Assembly (NCBI RefSeq): GCF_001721685.1
Contig: NZ_CP012502.1
Location: 3,348,001-3,412,000 of the forward strand
Source of the DNA: Salisediminibacterium beveridgei
Lineage (GTDB): Bacteria > Bacillota > Bacilli > Bacillales > Salisediminibacteriaceae
Length of the DNA stretch: 64,000 nucleotides
Direction of reading: 5' to 3'
The translations under genes were made by a program, and so were the position numbers. Each line of letters begins with the position of its first letter. Position 1 is the first letter of the stretch. Shown piece after piece: positions 52,923-61,255 of the stretch. Below the pieces are notes generated by a model. It saw only the letters and a program-made list of their open reading frames with translations, did not search any database and was not told the DNA's origin.

Positions 52923-53657
52923 ATGGCTTTTCGGTATGTGGATGAAGCACTTCGAAGGATAGACGGATTAAAGGAACGGCAGCTTCCTCAACTGACAAAC
53001 GCTGCAAACCAATTGATCAGGACACTGCGCAGTGACGGGATGATCCATATCTTCGGCACCGGTCACTCGCATCTATTGGCAGAAGAGGCCTTTTACCGGG
53101 CAGGTGGACTGGTGTCTGTCCGCCCGATTTTCATTGAGCCCCTCATGCTCCATGAAAGTGCCTGGGGCGCTTCGGCGTTGGAACGGGACCCTGATTTTGC
53201 CAAAACATTCATGGCAGCACAGCCGATCGAAAGCCGGGACACGGTCGTTGTCGTATCCACGTCCGGACGGAACCCTGTACCGGTGGACGTGGCGAACATG
53301 AGTCATGCAAAAGGTGCCAGCGTCATTGCCATCACCTCTGTGGCGTATACCCGCTCCTTGTCATCACGGCATGGATCCGGGCAGTTTCTCGCAGACGTGG
53401 CGGACGTTGTTCTCAACAACGAGAGTGATGTCGGGGATGCCGCTCTGACCCATCCAAAACTGGATACACCCTACTGCCCCACGTCCACGGTCATCGGCGC
53501 AACGCTCTTACATGCGGTAATCGGGGAAGCGATCGATCAGCTGGCGGATGAAGCATTCCCGCTTCCGATCTTAAAGAGCGGCAACGTCGACGGCGCCGAT
53601 GCGCATAACCTGGCATTAATCGAGAGGTACCTGGGGCGTAATGAGTTGTTGAAGTAA
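52923..53657 (+). CDS. SIS-domain sugar-phosphate-binding protein (UPF0309-like)
   Basis: The protein has 244 aa. A SIS fold is visible, with MIHIFGTGHSHLLAEEAFYR near residue 40, DTVVVVSTSGRNPVPVDVAN near residue 105, and ASVIAITSVAYTRSLSSRHG. No catalytic motif of MurQ or GlmS is present. Position after the NagR gene (27 bp) suggests it handles or senses an amino-sugar phosphate. The conserved glutamate of MurQ is absent, so it is not a second etherase. GATAGGGAGG precedes the start. A terminator follows the gene. Confidence 0.8.
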   Translation: MAFRYVDEALRRIDGLKERQLPQLTNAANQLIRTLRSDGMIHIFGTGHSHLLAEEAFYRAGGLVSVRPIFIEPLMLHESAWGASALERDPDFAKTFMAAQPIESRDTVVVVSTSGRNPVPVDVANMSHAKGASVIAITSVAYTRSLSSRHGSGQFLADVADVVLNNESDVGDAALTHPKLDTPYCPTSTVIGATLLHAVIGEAIDQLADEAFPLPILKSGNVDGADAHNLALIERYLGRNELLK

Positions 53658-53670
53658 TCGATCATTACTG

Positions 53671-53699
53671 ACCCCGTATTGTTTTCACCAGTACGGGGT
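53671..53699 (+). terminator. Intrinsic terminator of the nag operon
   Basis: ACCCCGTA pairs exactly with TACGGGGT around a 13-nt loop, followed by a short T-rich stretch. Confidence 0.7.
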
Positions 53700-53791
53700 A
53701 TTTGAGTTCTATGGATACTGATACTGTTTTCCGTTTGATTAACTTATTCAGCACTGAACTGCACTCCCCCGTAAAGGCTTACATCTCTTGA

Positions 53792-53840
53792 TTGACAACT
53801 CAATCGAATGATGTTACTTTTAACGAAATCGGTTTCGTTT
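53792..53840 (+). promoter_or_regulatory. Promoter with LacI-type operator 1
   Basis: TTGACA (53792-53797) and TACTTT (53815-53820), 17 bp apart, are followed directly by the palindrome AACGAAATCGGTTTCGTT (53822-53839). An operator at the transcription start is typical of LacI/GalR-family repression. Confidence 0.65.
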
Positions 53841-53990
53841 ATCGCCGTCGAATCGACCGCTCAAACAGCTCAATTTGAATACGCGATCTGACAGTTTCGT
53901 ATCACACACGCTCGAAACGGGGTTTTTGATCCTTGAACCCTTCATCGCGTACCTTTGACAGCCTGCATGAGCCGGTTTTTTCGACGGTTT

Positions 53991-54008
53991 AACGAAATCG
54001 TTTTCGTG
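53991..54008 (+). promoter_or_regulatory. LacI-type operator 2
   Basis: AACGAAATCGTTTTCGTG is a near copy of operator 1, 169 bp downstream and 33 bp before the GH16 start. Two copies this far apart suggest looping repression. Confidence 0.6.
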
Positions 54009-54040
54009 AAGCGTACTAGTTGAATCAAGGAGATGAACAG

Positions 54041-54886
54041 ATGAAACGATATGTGATGTTCCCGCTTATCCTCGGCGCGGCAGTGATGGTTGGCGCCTGC
54101 GGGAATGAAGAGGAAAGTGCAGAGCTTGAAGGCTGGGACCTGGTCTGGTCCGACGAATTTGAAGGAGATGAACTGGATGATTCCAAATGGCGCATGGACA
54201 CAGGCAACGGTTTTTATGACGGCGACGAGTATGTCCCGGGCTGGGGAAACGAAGAGCTGCAGTATTATGACGAGGACAACGTGACGGTTTCAGACGGCCA
54301 GCTGACATTAACGGCACAAGAGGAATCCGCATCGGATGACTACGGCAGTTACGACTATACGTCAGGCAAAATCCTGACGGAGGGTCTTTTCAGTCAGACA
54401 TACGGCCGCTTCGAGGCCAGCATTCAGCTTCCGGAAGGTCAGGGCTACTGGCCGGCGTTCTGGATGATGCCCGAAACCGATGAATACGGCGGCTGGGCCG
54501 CCTCCGGTGAGATCGACATCATGGAAAACCGCGGATCGGAGACGGATGCCGTCGGCGCAGCGATTCATTTTGGCGGTGTCTACCCCGAGAACACATACTG
54601 GTCAGATGAGTATCAGTTCCCTGAAGGGGAATCCACCACCGAGTTCAATACGTACGCGATCGAATGGGAGCCTGAAGAAATCCGCTGGTACGTCAACGAC
54701 GAACTCTATGCCGAAACGTCGCAGTGGTATACGGAGAACGGTGAATTCCCCGCCCCCTTCGATCAGGACTTTCACCTGATTTTGAACCTGGCGGTTGGCG
54801 GCTGGTACGGCGGTGATCCCGACGAGACCACGGAATTCCCTGGTGAAATGAACGTCGACTACGTCCGGGTCTATGAACAGGATTAA
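54041..54886 (+). CDS. Family 16 beta-glucanase (laminarinase-type) lipoprotein
   Basis: The protein has about 281 aa. A signal peptide ends in a lipobox (AAVMVGACG), so the enzyme is anchored to the outer face of the membrane. The GH16 jelly roll starts with WDLVWSDEFEGDELDDSKW. It contains the catalytic ExDxxE motif in SGEIDIMENRGSE, and ends with NLAVGGWYGGDPDE and MNVDYVRVYEQD. It should hydrolyse beta-1,3 or mixed beta-glucans. The ATG at 54041 follows AGGAG by 8 nt. It is a single gene with a strong terminator, and no regulator gene adjoins it. Confidence 0.93.
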   Translation: MKRYVMFPLILGAAVMVGACGNEEESAELEGWDLVWSDEFEGDELDDSKWRMDTGNGFYDGDEYVPGWGNEELQYYDEDNVTVSDGQLTLTAQEESASDDYGSYDYTSGKILTEGLFSQTYGRFEASIQLPEGQGYWPAFWMMPETDEYGGWAASGEIDIMENRGSETDAVGAAIHFGGVYPENTYWSDEYQFPEGESTTEFNTYAIEWEPEEIRWYVNDELYAETSQWYTENGEFPAPFDQDFHLILNLAVGGWYGGDPDETTEFPGEMNVDYVRVYEQD

Positions 54887-54895
54887 GGAAAACAA

Positions 54896-54936
54896 AGCGT
54901 CCCATGCCTCTTCATCAGGCACGGGACGCTTTTTTC
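54896..54936. terminator. Bidirectional intrinsic terminator
   Basis: AAAGCGTCCC pairs with GGGACGCTTTTTT, with an inner GCCT/AGGC stem. It separates the converging GH16 and PAP2 genes. Confidence 0.9.
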
Positions 54937-54945
54937 GTAAGGCTC

Positions 54946-55596
54946 TCAATCGTCGGCGAACCTTAGGTCATAGAGCCATAAGCAAAATGTGACCCAGGCG
55001 ACGGAGGCGAGCACCGCACCGACGGCGTCGATGGGAAAATGTGCACCAGTCAGCACCCGGCTTACAGCCACGAGGAAGAGTAACGTCACGCCAACCGTCA
55101 TGACCACACGTTCTGAGAAGCCTTCGCCATAGAGACGGATCAGGAGATATGTGACGATGAGGATCAGGATCGCTGCTCGCATCGTATGTCCGCTTGGATA
55201 ACTGTAAGATGGCAGCGCGAATTCAATCCCGAATGCATCAATCATGTTCAATTCACCGGGCCGCTCGCGCTGAAAGAGAAGCTTCAACAGATAGTTCAGG
55301 ACCAGTCCGCCTCCGGAAACAACGGCAAAAAGGATCGTTTCCCGGATACGCTTTTTCACCAGCAGTCCGCTCATTACCATCAATGAAAGTCCGGCGATGA
55401 TTTCCACGGACCCGAGCAGCGTAATCCACTCCATCGCACCTGTCAGCATTCCAGGTGCGTCGTGATAGACCCAATTCATCACCGCCAGGTCCATCCAGTC
55501 AAACAGTCCGATGATGGACAGCATGGAGATGAGAAAAAACGAGAGTGTCGTCCAGGCCCATACGTTGCGGCTGATCATCCAATGCTCGATTTGCAT
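54946..55596 (-). CDS. PAP2-family membrane phosphatase
   Basis: The protein has about 216 aa with five to six helices. The three phosphatase motifs are present: KLLFQRERPGE (KxxxxxxRP), SYPSGHTMRA (PSGH) and SRVLTGAHFPIDAVG (SRxxxxxHxxxD). Such enzymes dephosphorylate undecaprenyl pyrophosphate or phosphatidate-type lipids at the outer face. Family size and Bacillus context favour an undecaprenyl-pyrophosphatase- or phosphatidylglycerophosphatase-like role. The start at 55596 lies 8 nt after AAAGGGA, and the longer frame has no ribosome binding site. Confidence 0.9.
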   Translation of the reverse strand: MQIEHWMISRNVWAWTTLSFFLISMLSIIGLFDWMDLAVMNWVYHDAPGMLTGAMEWITLLGSVEIIAGLSLMVMSGLLVKKRIRETILFAVVSGGGLVLNYLLKLLFQRERPGELNMIDAFGIEFALPSYSYPSGHTMRAAILILIVTYLLIRLYGEGFSERVVMTVGVTLLFLVAVSRVLTGAHFPIDAVGAVLASVAWVTFCLWLYDLRFADD

Positions 55597-55679
55597 AGCA
55601 TCATTCCCTTTTTCAAAATCCTTTGCTAAGTTTATCAAAGGGGAAATTGTTGCACAAGCGAAAAATTTCAGTACACCTG

Positions 55680-55709
55680 TTGACAACCGAAGGCAGTTGT
55701 TTGTAAGAT
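55680..55709 (+). promoter_or_regulatory. Promoter of the M-box/mgtE transcript
   Basis: TTGACA (55680-55685) and TAAGAT (55704-55709), 18 bp apart, lie about 20 bp before the riboswitch begins. Confidence 0.6.
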
Positions 55710-55726
55710 AAGACTGTAAATGAATA

Positions 55727-55885
55727 CGCCCTCGTTAGGTGAGGCTCCTGTGCAGGAGATACGCTGCTGCCCAAAAACGTCCAAAGACGCCAATGGGTTG
55801 AACAGGAACGGTCGACATAAGGCCGTTTTTAATGCAGCTGGCAATCGTCCTATGCCGCACAGTGCTAAAGCTCTACGAATGGAGG
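55727..55885 (+). ncRNA. M-box (ykoK) magnesium riboswitch
   Basis: Conserved M-box blocks occur in order: TCGTTAGGTGAGGCTCCT, CGCTGCTGCCC, GACGCCAATGGGT, ACATAAGGCCGTTTTTAATG, CAGCTGG, CCTATGCCGCACAGTGCTAA and AGCTCTACGA. The element precedes mgtE and a terminator. High magnesium should favour the terminator and switch mgtE off. Boundaries are approximate. Confidence 0.96.
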
Positions 55886-55951
55886 TCACAGGAATTGTTC
55901 GCCATCACCCGTGTTTTCGGGAGATCTTTGGGCGGCTTAATTCGTCACGCA

Positions 55952-55986
55952 AACCACCTTCATGTCGTTGAGGGTGGGTTTTTTGT
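55952..55986 (+). terminator. M-box expression-platform terminator
   Basis: AACCACC pairs with GGTGGGTT, followed by TTTTT, about 70 nt after the aptamer and before mgtE. Confidence 0.85.
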
Positions 55987-56120
55987 ATTTCAGATGGAGG
56001 TGATGGGGTTATGAGTGAGGATCCAGATTCAAACAGGCTATGTCCGGGAACAAAAATAAAAGGACCCCATCCCGATTTGTTCAACGGGTATGGGTAAGCT
56101 GATACCCAGAGGTGATGACA

Positions 56121-57482
56121 ATGAACAGACTCAATGAAGAAGAGCGCCAGCAGTATTTCGATCAGATTTTCAAAACATTAAAGTACAAGAAGAAGGAAGA
56201 ATTTCTCGAATTGTTCCTCGAGCTGCATCCGACGGATCAGATGGAACTGTTCCTGGATTTATATGACGACAAACGCCCGATGTTCTATGAATATTTGGCC
56301 GCCGAAGAATTTGCGGAAATCTTCCAGGGGCTCGAACTCGATGCCCAGCACGATGTGATCCTCGAACTCGATAAAACCTACGCCGCACAGATGTTTAACT
56401 ACATGCAGTCCGACGATGTGGCAGACTTCATCGGGGAACTCGAAGATCAGGATGCCAAGAACATCCTGAAAGCCATGGACAAAGAAGAAGCAGACGAAGT
56501 CCTTGAACTTCTCTCCTATCCGGACGAATCTGCCGGTTCCTTAATGACGAAAGAATTCGTTTCAATCTATGCCCATCAGGAAGTTCAGCAAGTCATGGCC
56601 GATCTTCGTGAAAAAGGGATCGACGCCGAGACGATTTACTACCTGTATGTCGTCGACGATAAAGGCAAACTGGTGGGTGTTGTTTCCTTAAGAAATCTCA
56701 TTACCGTACCGCTCGACGAAGTGGTGGAGAACATCATGAGTACACGCATCGTCTCCGTCGAGGCGCACACCGACCAGGAAGAAGTCGCAAAACTGATCTC
56801 AGACTACGACCTCCTGGCAGCGCCGGTCGTCACGAGCACGAACGAACTGATCGGGATCATCACCGTCGATGACGTCATCGACGTGCTCGAAGAAGAAGCG
56901 ACGGAGGACTTCGGTGAAATCGCCGCAGCCAAAGGCGCAACGGACGTCAACATGACCTCGTTTGCCGCTGCAAAGAAGCGGTCACCATGGATCATTATGC
57001 TGATGTTCTTCGGGCTGATCACAGCCGGTGTCATCGGTCAGTTTGAAGAGACCCTCGAGGAGATCGTTCTGCTTGCCGTCTTTATTCCTTTGATCATGGA
57101 CTCCGCGGGTAACACCGGTACACAGTCTCTTGCTGTCATGGTTCGTTCTCTCGCTACCGGCTCTTTCGAAAAGAAAGGTCTTTGGAACACCATCCGGCGT
57201 GAATTCGGAACCGGAATTATGCTCGGCCTGATTTGTGCCATCACACTGATGATTATCGTGCCGTTTATTTACGGCAGCTATATGCTTGCCTTCGTTGTTG
57301 GTTTATCACTGTTTTTGACACTCAGCATTGCGACGATTGTCGGTGCAGTCGTGCCGGTCATTATCACGAAGCTGAAGCTCGACCCGGCGATTGCTTCCGG
57401 ACCATTCATTACAACCGTCAACGACGTGCTCGGTCTGATGATTTACTTCACGATCGCAACAACTCTGATTGCATATTTGTAA
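56121..57482 (+). CDS. mgtE: MgtE magnesium transporter
   Basis: The protein has about 453 aa. The N-terminal helical superfold (residues about 1-130, with HPTDQMELFLDL and EEADEVLELLSYPDESAGSL) is followed by two CBS domains (MTKEFVSIYAHQEVQQVMAD and MSTRIVSVEAHTDQEEVAKL) that sense cytoplasmic magnesium. A plug helix and five membrane helices with the conserved pore motif IPLIMDSAGNTGTQSLAV come last. The ATG at 56121 is 6 nt after GAGGTG. Expression is governed by the M-box upstream, and channel gating by the CBS domains. Confidence 0.96.
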   Translation: MNRLNEEERQQYFDQIFKTLKYKKKEEFLELFLELHPTDQMELFLDLYDDKRPMFYEYLAAEEFAEIFQGLELDAQHDVILELDKTYAAQMFNYMQSDDVADFIGELEDQDAKNILKAMDKEEADEVLELLSYPDESAGSLMTKEFVSIYAHQEVQQVMADLREKGIDAETIYYLYVVDDKGKLVGVVSLRNLITVPLDEVVENIMSTRIVSVEAHTDQEEVAKLISDYDLLAAPVVTSTNELIGIITVDDVIDVLEEEATEDFGEIAAAKGATDVNMTSFAAAKKRSPWIIMLMFFGLITAGVIGQFEETLEEIVLLAVFIPLIMDSAGNTGTQSLAVMVRSLATGSFEKKGLWNTIRREFGTGIMLGLICAITLMIIVPFIYGSYMLAFVVGLSLFLTLSIATIVGAVVPVIITKLKLDPAIASGPFITTVNDVLGLMIYFTIATTLIAYL

Positions 57483-57498
57483 GTGATCAAGCAACTGG

Positions 57499-57531
57499 AC
57501 CAGCCGCCTGTTATGAGGTGGCTGGTTTTTG
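57499..57531 (+). terminator. Intrinsic terminator of mgtE
   Basis: ACCAGCC pairs with GGCTGGT, followed by TTTT, 16 bp after the mgtE stop. Confidence 0.82.
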
Positions 57532-57596
57532 ATTTGTTTTTGGGCTGGACCTCACGTAAGATGAAAGGATAAAGATGGCACATTGGAGTGATGATC

Positions 57597-58175
57597 ATGA
57601 GCGATCAAGACAAGTGGAATGATAAATATGCGAAGCGCCTGCACAACGGGAAATCCCCTGCGCCGAATCCGGTTCTGACAGATCAAATCCCTGTGGTCTC
57701 CAAGGGAACCGCCCTGGATATCGCTTGCGGCCTCGGTGCCAACGCCCTGATGCTTGCAGACAGAGGCTATCACGTGCACGCCTTCGATATTTCAGATACA
57801 GCGGTGAGCCACCTGCAGTCGAAAGCAGATGCGCAAAAGCTCCCTGTTTCTGCCCGGACACTCGACCTCACTTCGATGGAAGGTCAGGCGGCAATGACAG
57901 CAGCGGCGCCGCTGGATCTCATCGTGATTACCTATTATCTGGACAGGGATTTGTTTTCGTTCATCGGGGACCTGATTACGCCTGGCGGTTATCTGTTCAT
58001 TGAGACGTATGTCTCCATGCCCGGCATGACCGACACCCCGGTGAAGGAAGAATACAAGCTCCACCCCGCTGAACTCGTTGATACCTTCGAGGACTGGGGC
58101 ATCATGTATTTTGATTTCGATGAAGAGAACGGGATTCAGACGATCCTCCTCCGGAAAAAGACCACGCATAACTAA
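57597..58175 (+). CDS. Class I SAM-dependent methyltransferase (TehB-like)
   Basis: The protein has about 192 aa. SAM-binding motif I is ALDIACGLGANALMLADRGY (near residue 42), followed by HVHAFDISDTAVSHLQSKAD with the ribose-binding Asp, and PLDLIVITYYLDRDLFSFIG. It resembles TehB and related small-molecule methyltransferases that protect against toxic oxyanions or thiols, but the substrate is not shown by sequence. The ATG at 57597 follows GGAG by 8 nt. The next GNAT gene starts 22 bp after its stop, so both are probably one transcript. Confidence 0.85.
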   Translation: MSDQDKWNDKYAKRLHNGKSPAPNPVLTDQIPVVSKGTALDIACGLGANALMLADRGYHVHAFDISDTAVSHLQSKADAQKLPVSARTLDLTSMEGQAAMTAAAPLDLIVITYYLDRDLFSFIGDLITPGGYLFIETYVSMPGMTDTPVKEEYKLHPAELVDTFEDWGIMYFDFDEENGIQTILLRKKTTHN

Positions 58176-58197
58176 GGAAAGGTCAGGTGTAACGCGT

Positions 58198-58674
58198 ATG
58201 TCCCTATCCATTCGTCCGGTCAACGCCGATAACTGGCGGGCAATCATCGCCCTCGAGCCAAAACCAGAACAAGCGCATCTGATTGAACCGAATGCGGTTT
58301 CCATGTTGGAATCCTTTTTCGACCGGGACCTGAAGTGGCAATGTTACGGGCTTTACGAAGGGGATGTGCCCGTCGGTTTCTTAATGATCGGGGCGAGGGA
58401 CTACATAAAGCGCTACATCTGGCTCGACCGGTTTATGCTCGACGTGGCTTACCAGGGTGACGGACGCGGGCAGCGATTTCTCGAGCACATTGTGGCCTTT
58501 ATTTCAGAGAATTTTTTTGTCAAAACCATCAAGACGAGCATGAAGGCGGAGAACACCCACGTGAAGCACCTCTACAAGTCCGTCGGCTTCGAAGCAACGG
58601 GCACCATCGATCCCGAGTTTGATGAAGAGGTGTGGGTGTACAACGTGAAGAAAAATCGGAAGAGACGAAGATGA
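58198..58674 (+). CDS. GNAT acetyltransferase (spermidine-acetyltransferase-like)
   Basis: The protein has about 158 aa. It begins MSLSIRPVNADNWRAIIALE and has FLMIGARDYIKRYIWLDRFM. Motif A is LDVAYQGDGRGQRFLEHIVA (GDGRGQ, near residue 98), and motif B is VKHLYKSVGFEATG. The pattern is close to PaiA/BltD-type polyamine acetyltransferases. The start is taken at 58198, where AGGTG lies 8 nt upstream; the longer frame from 58078 overlaps the methyltransferase gene. It is the second gene of a probable two-gene transcript. Confidence 0.83.
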   Translation: MSLSIRPVNADNWRAIIALEPKPEQAHLIEPNAVSMLESFFDRDLKWQCYGLYEGDVPVGFLMIGARDYIKRYIWLDRFMLDVAYQGDGRGQRFLEHIVAFISENFFVKTIKTSMKAENTHVKHLYKSVGFEATGTIDPEFDEEVWVYNVKKNRKRRR

Positions 58675-58770
58675 TAACGACAATCTGCGAACTTAACATC
58701 CGTGGATTGTCGTTTTCGTTCCGCTTGCGACAGGCTTCTCAGTTCGTCATCGTTTCTTACCGCACAAAAA

Positions 58771-58805
58771 TGGCGCCCACCTTCCTTTTGGAAAGTGGGC
58801 GCCTC
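58771..58805. terminator. Bidirectional intrinsic terminator
   Basis: GGCGCCCAC pairs with GTGGGCGCC, and the loop side carries TTCC/GGAA. It stands between the converging GNAT and gbsA genes, with AAAAA on the left. Confidence 0.85.
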
Positions 58806-58810
58806 CATAT

Positions 58811-60283
58811 TTAGAACCAGTTCATTGGCTGCGGGTTGAGGTTTTGGAAAATGTGTTTGGATTCGCTGTATTCTTCGATTCCCAGTTTTCCGAGTTCACG
58901 GCCGATGCCGGACTGCTTGAAGCCGCCCCACGGCGCGTGCGGGAAATACAGGTTGAAGTCGTTGATCCAGACGGTGCCCATGCGCATCTTCTTCGCGCAG
59001 CGCTCCGCTTTAACGATGTCGTTTGTCCAGACGCCGCCGGCAAGGCCGTAGATGGAGTCGTTCGAAATCGCTACTGCTTCTTCTTCCGTTTGGAAGCGCT
59101 CAACGGTGATGACCGGTCCAAACGCTTCGTCCTGGACGACGTTCATCTCGGATGTGCAATCGGTAAACAGGGTTGGCAGGTAGAAGAACCCATCTTGCAG
59201 ACCTGCTTCGGTTGGGCGGCTGCCGCCAATGGCGAGCGTTGCCCCTTCTTCCACACCGGCATTGACGTAGGCCTCCACTTTTGCCAGATGTTCGGCAGAA
59301 ATCAGTGGCCCCATCTGTGTATCGTTGTCGAACCCGTCACCGAGTTTGAACTGCTTCATCCGTTCAACAAGGGCGTTCACGAAGTCGTCGTGAATCTTGT
59401 CTTCGACGATCAGACGGGTGCCCGCGGAACAGATCTGCCCGGCGTGGAAAAAGACGCCGTTTAACGCCTGGTCCACTGCGGTATCGAAGTCTGCGTCAGC
59501 GAAGATGATGTTCGGGTTCTTTCCCCCGAGCTCAAGTGCGAGTTTTTTTACATTAACGCTTGCCGCCTGCATGATCTTCTTCCCGGTCACGATCCCGCCG
59601 GTAAAGGAAATCAAATCGACGTCGAGGCTTGCGGACAGTTCTGCGCCTGCCGTGTGTCCTGCACCCAGTACCAGGTTCGCAACACCTTTTGGAACACCGG
59701 CTTCTTCCATTAACTCAAAAATCTTAATGGTCGTCAGCGGTGTAATTTCACTCGGCTTCATGATGAGGGTGTTTCCGGTAATCAGTGCCGGAGCGAGTTT
59801 CCAGGATGCCTGCAAAAGCGGGTAGTTCCACGGCGTAATCTGTCCGCATACGCCGACCGGTTCGTGAACAACTTTACTCACCGAATCCGGTACAGGAGAC
59901 GCAATCAGCTCTCCGCCTTCCTTATCGGCGATTTCCGCGTAATACCGGAAGACTCCTGCGATGTCATCCATGTCCCCGCGGCTTTCAATGATGGTCTTCC
60001 CGGTATCAAGGGACTCCAGCACGGCCAGTTCTTCATGATCCCGCTCGATGAGTTCTGTAATCCGCCGCACAATCGCACCTCGTTCGGTTGCCGGTGTCGT
60101 GGACCAGTCTCCGTGATCGAAGGCTTCCCGTGCTGCGGCGATGGCCGCTTTCGCGTCGGTTTCATTGCCTTCCGGTACCGTCGCGATGACTTCCTGATTA
60201 AACGGGTTGATGATGTCCCGGGTCTCGCCGGATGCTGCCTTGACCCATTCCCCGTTAATGTACTGCAGTTGTTTTATGTTCAT
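58811..60283 (-). CDS. gbsA: Betaine aldehyde dehydrogenase
   Basis: The protein has about 490 aa, an aldehyde dehydrogenase. It contains ITPWNYPLLQASWKLAPALI, the catalytic Glu in KKLALELGGKNPN, and the nucleophile in FFHAGQICSAGTRL. The C-terminal WINDFNLYFPHAPWGGFKQS is typical of betaine aldehyde dehydrogenases. It oxidises glycine betaine aldehyde to the osmoprotectant glycine betaine. The ATG at 60283 is preferred over the GTG at 60289 because GGAG is then 9 nt upstream. It diverges from gbsR. No gbsB-type choline dehydrogenase gene lies next to it. Confidence 0.93.
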   Translation of the reverse strand: MNIKQLQYINGEWVKAASGETRDIINPFNQEVIATVPEGNETDAKAAIAAAREAFDHGDWSTTPATERGAIVRRITELIERDHEELAVLESLDTGKTIIESRGDMDDIAGVFRYYAEIADKEGGELIASPVPDSVSKVVHEPVGVCGQITPWNYPLLQASWKLAPALITGNTLIMKPSEITPLTTIKIFELMEEAGVPKGVANLVLGAGHTAGAELSASLDVDLISFTGGIVTGKKIMQAASVNVKKLALELGGKNPNIIFADADFDTAVDQALNGVFFHAGQICSAGTRLIVEDKIHDDFVNALVERMKQFKLGDGFDNDTQMGPLISAEHLAKVEAYVNAGVEEGATLAIGGSRPTEAGLQDGFFYLPTLFTDCTSEMNVVQDEAFGPVITVERFQTEEEAVAISNDSIYGLAGGVWTNDIVKAERCAKKMRMGTVWINDFNLYFPHAPWGGFKQSGIGRELGKLGIEEYSESKHIFQNLNPQPMNWF

Positions 60284-60317
60284 GTACACTCACTCCAATT
60301 TTCATTAAATTAATTTT

Positions 60318-60335
60318 GTTAAATATATATTTAAT
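60318..60335. promoter_or_regulatory. Candidate GbsR operator at gbsA promoter
   Basis: GTTAAATATATATTTAAT, a palindrome 35 bp upstream of the gbsA start, nearly matches the palindrome upstream of the binding-protein gene at 61192-61211. The remainder of the 60290-60578 gap is AT-rich promoter sequence; half-sites TTAAAT and TTAAAT recur at 60549-60565 before gbsR. Confidence 0.6.
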
Positions 60336-60578
60336 CTTTGATCAATACTAACACGACTCCGTTGGGGTGTCAAAAAAGATATTCAAAACAAAAAAGTTTA
60401 CAATTGCGAGTATTCGCTTGATATCAGCGGGATTTTTGCAGCTATTCCCCCTTAAAAGGATACTCAGATTGATATTTTCATTTGACATCTCGTCTGAGTT
60501 CGGTATCATAAAGAACGAAAAGAAAATTAAGAAAGCATTTAATAAATTAAATCTTGTTAAATGTAATGGGGTGGCGCA

Positions 60579-61124
60579 ATGACCGATTCCTCTGACAAAC
60601 ACCGCAAGAAGATCGAAACAGCTAAAGACAAGGTCATCGGTTCTATATCTGAGACGATGGATCTTTACGGCGTGACACCCGCTGCCGGGAATTTGTACGC
60701 GACGATGTACTTTAAAGAGCAGATGACCCTCGACGAAATGCGCGAGGAACTGCAGATGAGTAAGCCGAGCATGAGTACAAGCGTCCGTAAACTCCAGGAA
60801 ATCGACATGGTGAAAAAAACCTTCACCCGCGGTTCCAGAAAGCATACGTATATCGCCGAGAAAGATTTCTTCCGTTTCTTCCGGACATTTTATTCAGAAA
60901 TGTGGGACCGGGAAGCCAAAACAAACATGGAAGCTGTGGAATCCGCTCAGAAAGATCTGATCGAGGTCATCAACGATGAGTTCAGCTCACCTGAGATCAT
61001 TGCTGAGTCACAATTATATTATGACCAGCTCGAGGAATCCAAAACGTATTACCACTGGTTGAATGACCTGGCAAAAAGTCTTCGCACCGGTGAGATTTTC
61101 GATTTTTTACCCAAGGATAAGTAG
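60579..61124 (+). CDS. gbsR: GbsR choline-sensing repressor
   Basis: The protein has 181 aa. The winged-helix domain contains YGVTPAAGNLYATMYFKEQM, LDEMREELQMSKPSMSTSVR and KLQEIDMVKKTFTRGSRKHTY. The helical C-terminal part carries aromatic residues (FFRFFRTFYSEMWD, YYHWLNDL) that could form the choline-binding box described for this family. In Bacillus GbsR represses betaine synthesis and choline uptake genes until choline binds. GGGGTGG precedes the start. It faces gbsA divergently, and its likely operators are the paired palindromes on each side. Confidence 0.93.
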   Translation: MTDSSDKHRKKIETAKDKVIGSISETMDLYGVTPAAGNLYATMYFKEQMTLDEMREELQMSKPSMSTSVRKLQEIDMVKKTFTRGSRKHTYIAEKDFFRFFRTFYSEMWDREAKTNMEAVESAQKDLIEVINDEFSSPEIIAESQLYYDQLEESKTYYHWLNDLAKSLRTGEIFDFLPKDK

Positions 61125-61140
61125 GGGTACTTGTCCAACG

Positions 61141-61176
61141 TTGATTCACTTTCTCCCAAGTGAAAAAGTGAATCAA
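61141..61176 (+). terminator. Hairpin after gbsR, probable terminator
   Basis: TTGATTCACTTT pairs with AAAGTGAATCAA, followed by TTCTT. The stem is strong but the T-tract is short. Confidence 0.6.
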
Positions 61177-61191
61177 TTCTTACGGCATTAA

Positions 61192-61211
61192 CGTTAAATT
61201 TATATTTAACG
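61192..61211 (+). promoter_or_regulatory. Candidate GbsR operator at binding-protein promoter
   Basis: CGTTAAATTTATATTTAACG is a near-perfect palindrome, 45 bp upstream of the binding-protein gene, with the same core as the site at 60318-60335. Confidence 0.65.
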
Positions 61212-61255
61212 TATGCAATAGATTTAATAACATTACCAAAAAGGGGTTTTACAAG

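Noticed and set aside
52923-53657. Second MurQ etherase
   Set aside because: Has a SIS fold, but lacks the MurQ signature with its catalytic Glu (DAVECPPTF).
55720-55971. 83-codon frame between the PAP2 and mgtE genes
   Set aside because: It is the M-box riboswitch, whose conserved RNA blocks explain the sequence.
58844-59464. 206-codon rightward frame
   Set aside because: Shadow of gbsA, which matches aldehyde dehydrogenase motifs throughout.
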